The notes under the pieces are model-generated. The model saw only the letters and a program-made list of their open reading frames with translations, was not told the DNA's origin and did no database searches. The position numbers were made by a program, and so were the translations under genes. A stretch of 64,000 nt of DNA. Source: Ricinus communis (lineage: Eukaryota > Streptophyta > Magnoliopsida > Malpighiales > Euphorbiaceae). The stretch covers positions 6,296,501 through 6,360,500 of the forward strand of contig NC_063265.1 of NCBI RefSeq assembly GCF_019578655.1. Direction: 5' to 3'. Positions 60,086-64,000 of the stretch are shown here, one piece after another; position 1 is the first letter of the stretch; each line of letters begins with the position of its first letter.

Positions 60086-63000
60086 ATGTCGGACGACGAA
60101 AGAGAGGAGAAGGAGTTGGATCTCACTTCTCCTGAAGTTGTTACCAAGTACAAAAGCGCTGCTGAGATCGTTAATAGTATATTTTCTTTCTCTTTATCCT
60201 TATTTTTACTTTATTTGAAATGCTAATGTTTGTTACTCTCTTTAAAATGATAGTATTTGTTAATTGTGTTTGTGTTATTATGTGGTTTGTGATGTATTGG
60301 GTATTGTTAGTTTATTGAGTTTGAAATCTTTATTTGCAGAGGCATTGCAGTTAGTAATTTCAGAATGCAAACCAAAGGCTAAGATTGTTGACCTTTGTGA
60401 GAAAGGAGATGCATTTATCAGAGAGTAAGTAAATTACTGAATCTCTGCTAATTGACAGTGTACTTGTCTTCTTGGTTATTTTGTTAATGATGTAAATGAT
60501 TTATGGGTCTTTCTTTTTGTGTGCTTTTAGGCAAACTGGTAATATGTACAAGAATGTGAAGAAGAAGATTGAAAGAGGAGTTGCATTTCCTACTTGTGTT
60601 TCTGTAAACAATACTGTCTGCCATTGTTCTCCACTTGCTAGTGATGAGACTCTGTTGGAAGAAGGTGATGTTGTCAAGATGTAAGCTTTCTCCAACATCC
60701 TTTTTATCCCCTTTTACATGTATTGTATTTAATTTCTTGGTCACTTTGGTTAGTCGTGTGATTATGTGTTTTTACTGGGATGCAGTGATATGGGATGTCA
60801 TATAGATGGTTTCATTGCTGTGGTTGGACATACTCATGTTCTTCAGGCAGGACCAGTTACTGGCAGGGCAGCTGATGTTATTGCGGCTGCAAATACTGCT
60901 GCTGAAGTTGCCTTAAGGCTTGTAAGGCCAGGAAAGAAGGTAATTTATTTCTGTAGTAATTTTCTTTTGTTTTGTAATGACTATCTTTGTGTCAATTGTT
61001 GCATTTTGTTGAGTTTCTTTTATTCACTACTCATATTTTTTGCACCATTTGCTAGTGATATGCAACAAATAAATGATTTCAGTTCATGATATCTTTGATG
61101 TGCTAGTTATAACACCTGCCCATCCTGGAATGACACTTATCGTGCCATCTAATAGGGATTGCATTTTATACCTTCTATCTTGTCCCCTAAATGATGAAGT
61201 TTTTTAGTATGCTATGGATTAACATCCAAATGATGCATTAAGTCATAGTTACTCTGATAGGGGTATCCTTGTAATGCAAGAAAATCATTTCTTTGAAGCA
61301 GCAGTTTGTATTTTTAATGTCAACAAGATCATTCCTTGTGATGCCAAAATGAGTCTCATTTCGTTTTGTGCATATTAAAATCCAACAGTTATACATTTGA
61401 CTACATTTCTTTTTCCTCCTTAGTTCTTTGTTGGTCTGAATGTAAACCATTTTGAAGTTTGAAATACAGGCAACTTTGCCGAGGTGATTAATTGTTTGTT
61501 GATTTCCTCTTTTCCCTGTTGCCTAAATTTTTTCTGGCCATATTGCAACTATTTTTGGTTGATACATCTTATTCAGATTATACCTATTGTTAGCATGTGC
61601 CAACATCTCTAATCATCAAGCATTAATTAAGTACTGTTGAGCTCTCAACATAAATTTGCTGACTTTTTGTTTGTTAAGCATCTTCTAAATGATGTCATCT
61701 TATTTCTAATTTGTGTACGATATTAGCTTGCTTCAACTTCCCTTTTTCCTCTAATATTAGATGGGGTTTCATTTAGGCAGGTTAAATCCAACAAAAATAA
61801 TTCGTCTGTTGTCATGATCTCTATATGATGAAAACTTTAACGGGCTAAGGACTAAGCTCCAATGAAGCTTGTTTTAGTCATAGTTACACTGATAGAGAGC
61901 ATAATCTATGTTATGCCATTTTCTTTTTAGTTATTCTCGTGTGTTTTTACTTTTCTGCATTTTGTGTGTTCAATGGCCTTGGAGATATATCTTGTGTACT
62001 GTTGCACTGCCTTCTCAAGAGTTTAGCCTTTAGGTTTTTAGCAAGTGTTTTGTTGTATGCTTTACTGCAATTTGACTGGACTTTCTGAATTTACTACTTG
62101 CATTTTATATGACGGTAATTTTGGTTGCAGCTGATTTTACAGTAGCACTTAAGACTGACTGAAGATTGTGACTAGCTATGGTATCCCTAAATGATGATAT
62201 ATGTTTTAAAGGCCATGGGCTATCAGTGTCCAAGTGAGGCTTTTTGTCATAGTTACTCTGATAGGGCAGTTTTCCTTCTAATTATTTTTTTTCTTCCGCT
62301 GACTATTTTCTTGTGTGTAGGCCAAAGGTTAAATGACAAGTTTAGACTGGTCCTTGGTTTTAGTTAGAAAAAAATGAAAAAGTAAACCACTTCATTATCA
62401 ACTTATTTTTGAAGATGATTTCTTAAGCACTATGTTTTGGAAAAATAATGTGAGCAGTGAATAATCTTAATGCTAATAGAAAGGCAACTTTGCCGAGGTG
62501 ATCAGTGCAATATTGATTACCTCTTTTCCCTGTTGCCTATATTATAAATGGCTGGATTTTGTTGTTTGGGACCAATCTGTTTACTGTTGGTGTGCATTCA
62601 ATCTACACTTGCCTAAATAGCCATAAAAACATTGATAACATATATAATTACTGCTAATAGAAAGGCAACTTTGCCGAGGCGATCAGTGCAATATTGATTT
62701 CCTCTTTTCCCTGTTGCCAATATTATGTATGGCTGGATTTTGTTGTTTGGCACCAATCTGTTTACTGTTGGTGTGCATTCAATCTACACTGGCCTAAATA
62801 GCCAAAAAAACATTAATAACATATCTACTTCATGCTAATAGAAAGGCAACTTTGCCGAGGTCAACAGTGCAATATTGATTTCCTCTTTTCCCTGTTGCCA
62901 ACATTATGAATGGCTGGATTAGATTGTTTAGGACCAATCTATATTTTTGTGTTGGTATGCATTTAATCTCCACTGGCCTAAATACCAAAAATGCATTTAT

Positions 63001-64000
63001 ATGTATATAAATAAATGTGTGTATATTATTTATTTATTGTTAAATGATATCTGTGTCTTGCTAATTCATTTCCTTCTGATTTTATATATTTTTGTGATAT
63101 TTAAATTATATTCAACTTTTAATTTAATATAATATTGTTGGTTGATTGACTTTGAAGTTCCCTCTATTTCCTGTTATGGACTGGTTCATTCTCAAGTCTT
63201 TCATTTATTGCAGAACAAGGATGTGACAGAAGCGATTCAGAAAGTTGCTGCTGCTTATGACTGCAAAATTGTTGAAGGTGTCCTCAGTCACCAGCTGAAG
63301 CAGTTTGTTATAGATGGGAACAAGGTTATACTGAGCGTCTCTAATCCTGAAACAAGAGTCGATGATGCTGAATTTGAGGAGAATGAAGTGTATGCCATAG
63401 ATATAGTTACTACCACAGGTGAAGGCAAGGTAATTATGAGCCTGGTGTCTCTGAAGCTTCTATTTCTGTGATTGTCAAAGCTATTTTCGTCCTTTGACAT
63501 TTCAGCATTGATTTTTGCAGCCTAAGCTGCTGGATGAAAAGCATACGACCATTTACAAGAGAGCTGTGGACAAGAATTATCACTTGAAGATGAAAGCTTC
63601 TAGATTTATCTTCAGTGAAATTAGTCAAAAGTTCCCCATCATGCCATTCACTGCCAGGTTTTTCAATTTTACATTGTTATATAGCAATGTCGTCTAGTTC
63701 TTGTTCTGTATGTCTTTACATTCATTTGAGTTTCTGTGGATAGGGCATTGGAAGAGAAAAGAGCTAGACTTGGATTAGTGGAATGTGTGAATCATGATCT
63801 TCTACAGCCATATCCTGTGCTTCACGAGAAGCCTGGTAAGAATTGTGGGAATATTTTGTTTTTGGCTTAATGTAAAGAGATTTTGACTTAAAGACTATTG
63901 AAACCGTGCGTTGCAGGTGATATTGTTGCTCATATCAAGTTCACGGTCTTGCTAATGCCAAACGGGTCAGATAGGATCACATCTCACTCTCTGCAGGAGC
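60086..64000 (+). CDS. EBP1: EBP1 / proliferation-associated 2G4 protein, 3' end beyond right edge
   Basis: EBP1 (PA2G4, G2p homolog) has a methionine-aminopeptidase-like pita-bread fold without peptidase activity; in plants it binds RNA and ribosomes and promotes cell growth in a dose- and auxin-dependent way. Exons: 60086-60176, 60340-60424, 60531-60680, 60786-60939, 63214-63429, 63521-63657, 63744-63835, 63917-beyond 64000. The protein begins [19 protein letters not shown], then [40 protein letters not shown] and [20 protein letters not shown]. Then come [20 protein letters not shown] and [17 protein letters not shown], reaching [20 protein letters not shown] at the edge. About 285 of the expected ~390-400 residues are inside. 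Intron 4 (60940-63213) is unusually long and carries snoRNA genes. The first three exons are duplicated at 44.4-44.9 kb. Confidence 0.96.
61184..61263 (+). ncRNA. C/D-box snoRNA 1 in EBP1 intron 4
   Basis: The terminal stem CCCCTA/TAGGGG (61184-61189 with 61258-61263) flanks box C ATGATGA (61191-61197) and box D CTGA (61254-61257). The 12 nt before box D, GTCATAGTTACT, are complementary to AGUAACUAUGAC of 25S rRNA, just upstream of the conserved UCUCUUAAGGUAGC. By the box D plus five rule the target is the A in AGUA[A]C. An internal box C'-like ATGATGC lies at 61230-61236. About 80 nt, a normal size. Confidence 0.85.
61468..61608 (+). ncRNA. H/ACA-like snoRNA, diverged copy
   Basis: Shares its 5' hairpin (GGCAACTTTGCCGAGGTGAT ... 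TTTCCTCTTTTCCCTGTTGCC) with the three copies at 62482-62995. The 3' hairpin has diverged but opens with TGGCC and closes with GTGCC, followed by ACA (61603-61605) three nt before the inferred end. The hinge lacks a clean ANANNA box, so it may be a decaying copy. Confidence 0.55.
61818..61898 (+). ncRNA. C/D-box snoRNA 2 in EBP1 intron 4
   Basis: The stem TCTCTAT/ATAGAGA (61818-61824 with 61892-61898) flanks box C ATGATGA (61825-61831) and box D CTGA (61889-61892). The D guide GTCATAGTTACA matches copies 1 and 3 except for its last base, so the same 25S rRNA adenosine is predicted. The middle of the RNA (ACGGGCTAAGGACTAAGC) is unlike the other copies. Confidence 0.85.
62185..62266 (+). ncRNA. 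C/D-box snoRNA 3 in EBP1 intron 4
   Basis: The stem CCCTA/TAGGG flanks box C ATGATGA (62191-62197) and box D CTGA (62258-62261). The D guide GTCATAGTTACT is identical to that of copy 1. The internal part (GGCCATGGGCTATCAGTGTCC) differs from copies 1 and 2. Confidence 0.85.
62482..62634 (+). ncRNA. H/ACA-box snoRNA, tandem copy 1
   Basis: 5' hairpin: outer GGCAAC/GTTGCC and inner GAGGTGATCA/TGATTACCTC pairing. The hinge carries box H ATATTA (ANANNA, 62540-62545). The 3' hairpin has outer TGGCT/AGCCA and inner ACCAA/TTGGTG pairing. Box ACA lies at 62629-62631, three nt from the inferred end. About 153 nt, within the usual H/ACA range. The rRNA or snRNA target has not been worked out. Confidence 0.7.
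62663..62815 (+). ncRNA. H/ACA-box snoRNA, tandem copy 2
   Basis: Nearly identical to copy 1, starts 181 bp further on. 5' hairpin GGCAAC/GTTGCC, box H ATATTA (62720-62725), 3' hairpin GGCTGG...GGCACCAA/TTGGTGTGC...TAGCC, box ACA at 62810-62812. The hairpin pairing is kept where bases differ. Confidence 0.7.
62844..62995 (+). ncRNA. H/ACA-box snoRNA, tandem copy 3 (probably decayed)
   Basis: Starts 181 bp after copy 2. The 5' hairpin and hinge (ACATTA, ANANNA) are kept, but the 3' hairpin has lost pairing (ATACCAAA in place of ATAGCCA) and the ACA box is replaced by AAATGC. It is followed by AT-rich DNA. Likely a pseudogene copy. Confidence 0.55.

Noticed and set aside
59602..60744. Short open frames antisense to the EBP1 promoter and exons
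   Set aside because: Shadows of the EBP1 exons or C/T-rich leader.

Overview
This is nuclear DNA from a eudicot plant. Genes with GT-AG introns lie in very AT-rich intergenic DNA, and the products are plant-specific or plant-typical: AMP deaminase with an N-terminal membrane anchor, chlorophyll synthase, an Em-type LEA protein, a nodulin-21-like iron transporter and mitochondrial succinate/fumarate carrier. From remembered protein similarity (AMP deaminase N-terminus, chlorophyll synthase) I lean towards Malpighiales, perhaps Euphorbiaceae. That is an inference.

Layout. 1-8.1 kb: AMP deaminase, minus strand, 15 coding exons, 3' end beyond the left edge. 8.1-32.8 kb: a gene desert of about 25 kb holding one initiator tRNA-Met gene and repeats. 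The repeats include a duplicated AT-rich unit, a ~190-bp tandem array, a Mutator-like element with a nested solo LTR (both with target-site duplications), SINE copies and small palindromic repeats. 32.9-33.5 kb: vacuolar iron transporter homolog (minus). 35.6-38.9 kb: exosome subunit RRP41 (minus, 11 exons). 40.7-47.4 kb: a succinate/fumarate carrier gene whose promoter, leader and first codons derive from a duplicated 5' end of the EBP1 gene; the duplicate is split by ~3 kb of AT-rich insertions. 48.5-52.6 kb: chlorophyll synthase (plus, 15 exons). 53.4-53.8 kb: Em LEA protein (minus, two exons). 55.0-55.4 kb: TRM112 (minus). 57-59.3 kb: copia LTR and LINE remnants. 60.1 kb to the right edge: EBP1/PA2G4 (plus), incomplete at the 3' end. 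EBP1 intron 4 holds a mixed cluster of three C/D-box and up to four H/ACA-box snoRNA genes.

Themes. RRP41, TRM112, EBP1 and the intronic snoRNAs all serve rRNA processing, rRNA modification or ribosome assembly. TRM112 and EBP1 carry telo-box-like promoter elements, and the EBP1-derived promoter has carried the same element in front of the mitochondrial carrier. The two most novel observations are this chimeric EBP1::SFC1 gene and the EBP1 intronic snoRNA cluster. All exon boundaries were read by eye from GT/AG sites and protein-family continuity, with no transcript evidence.
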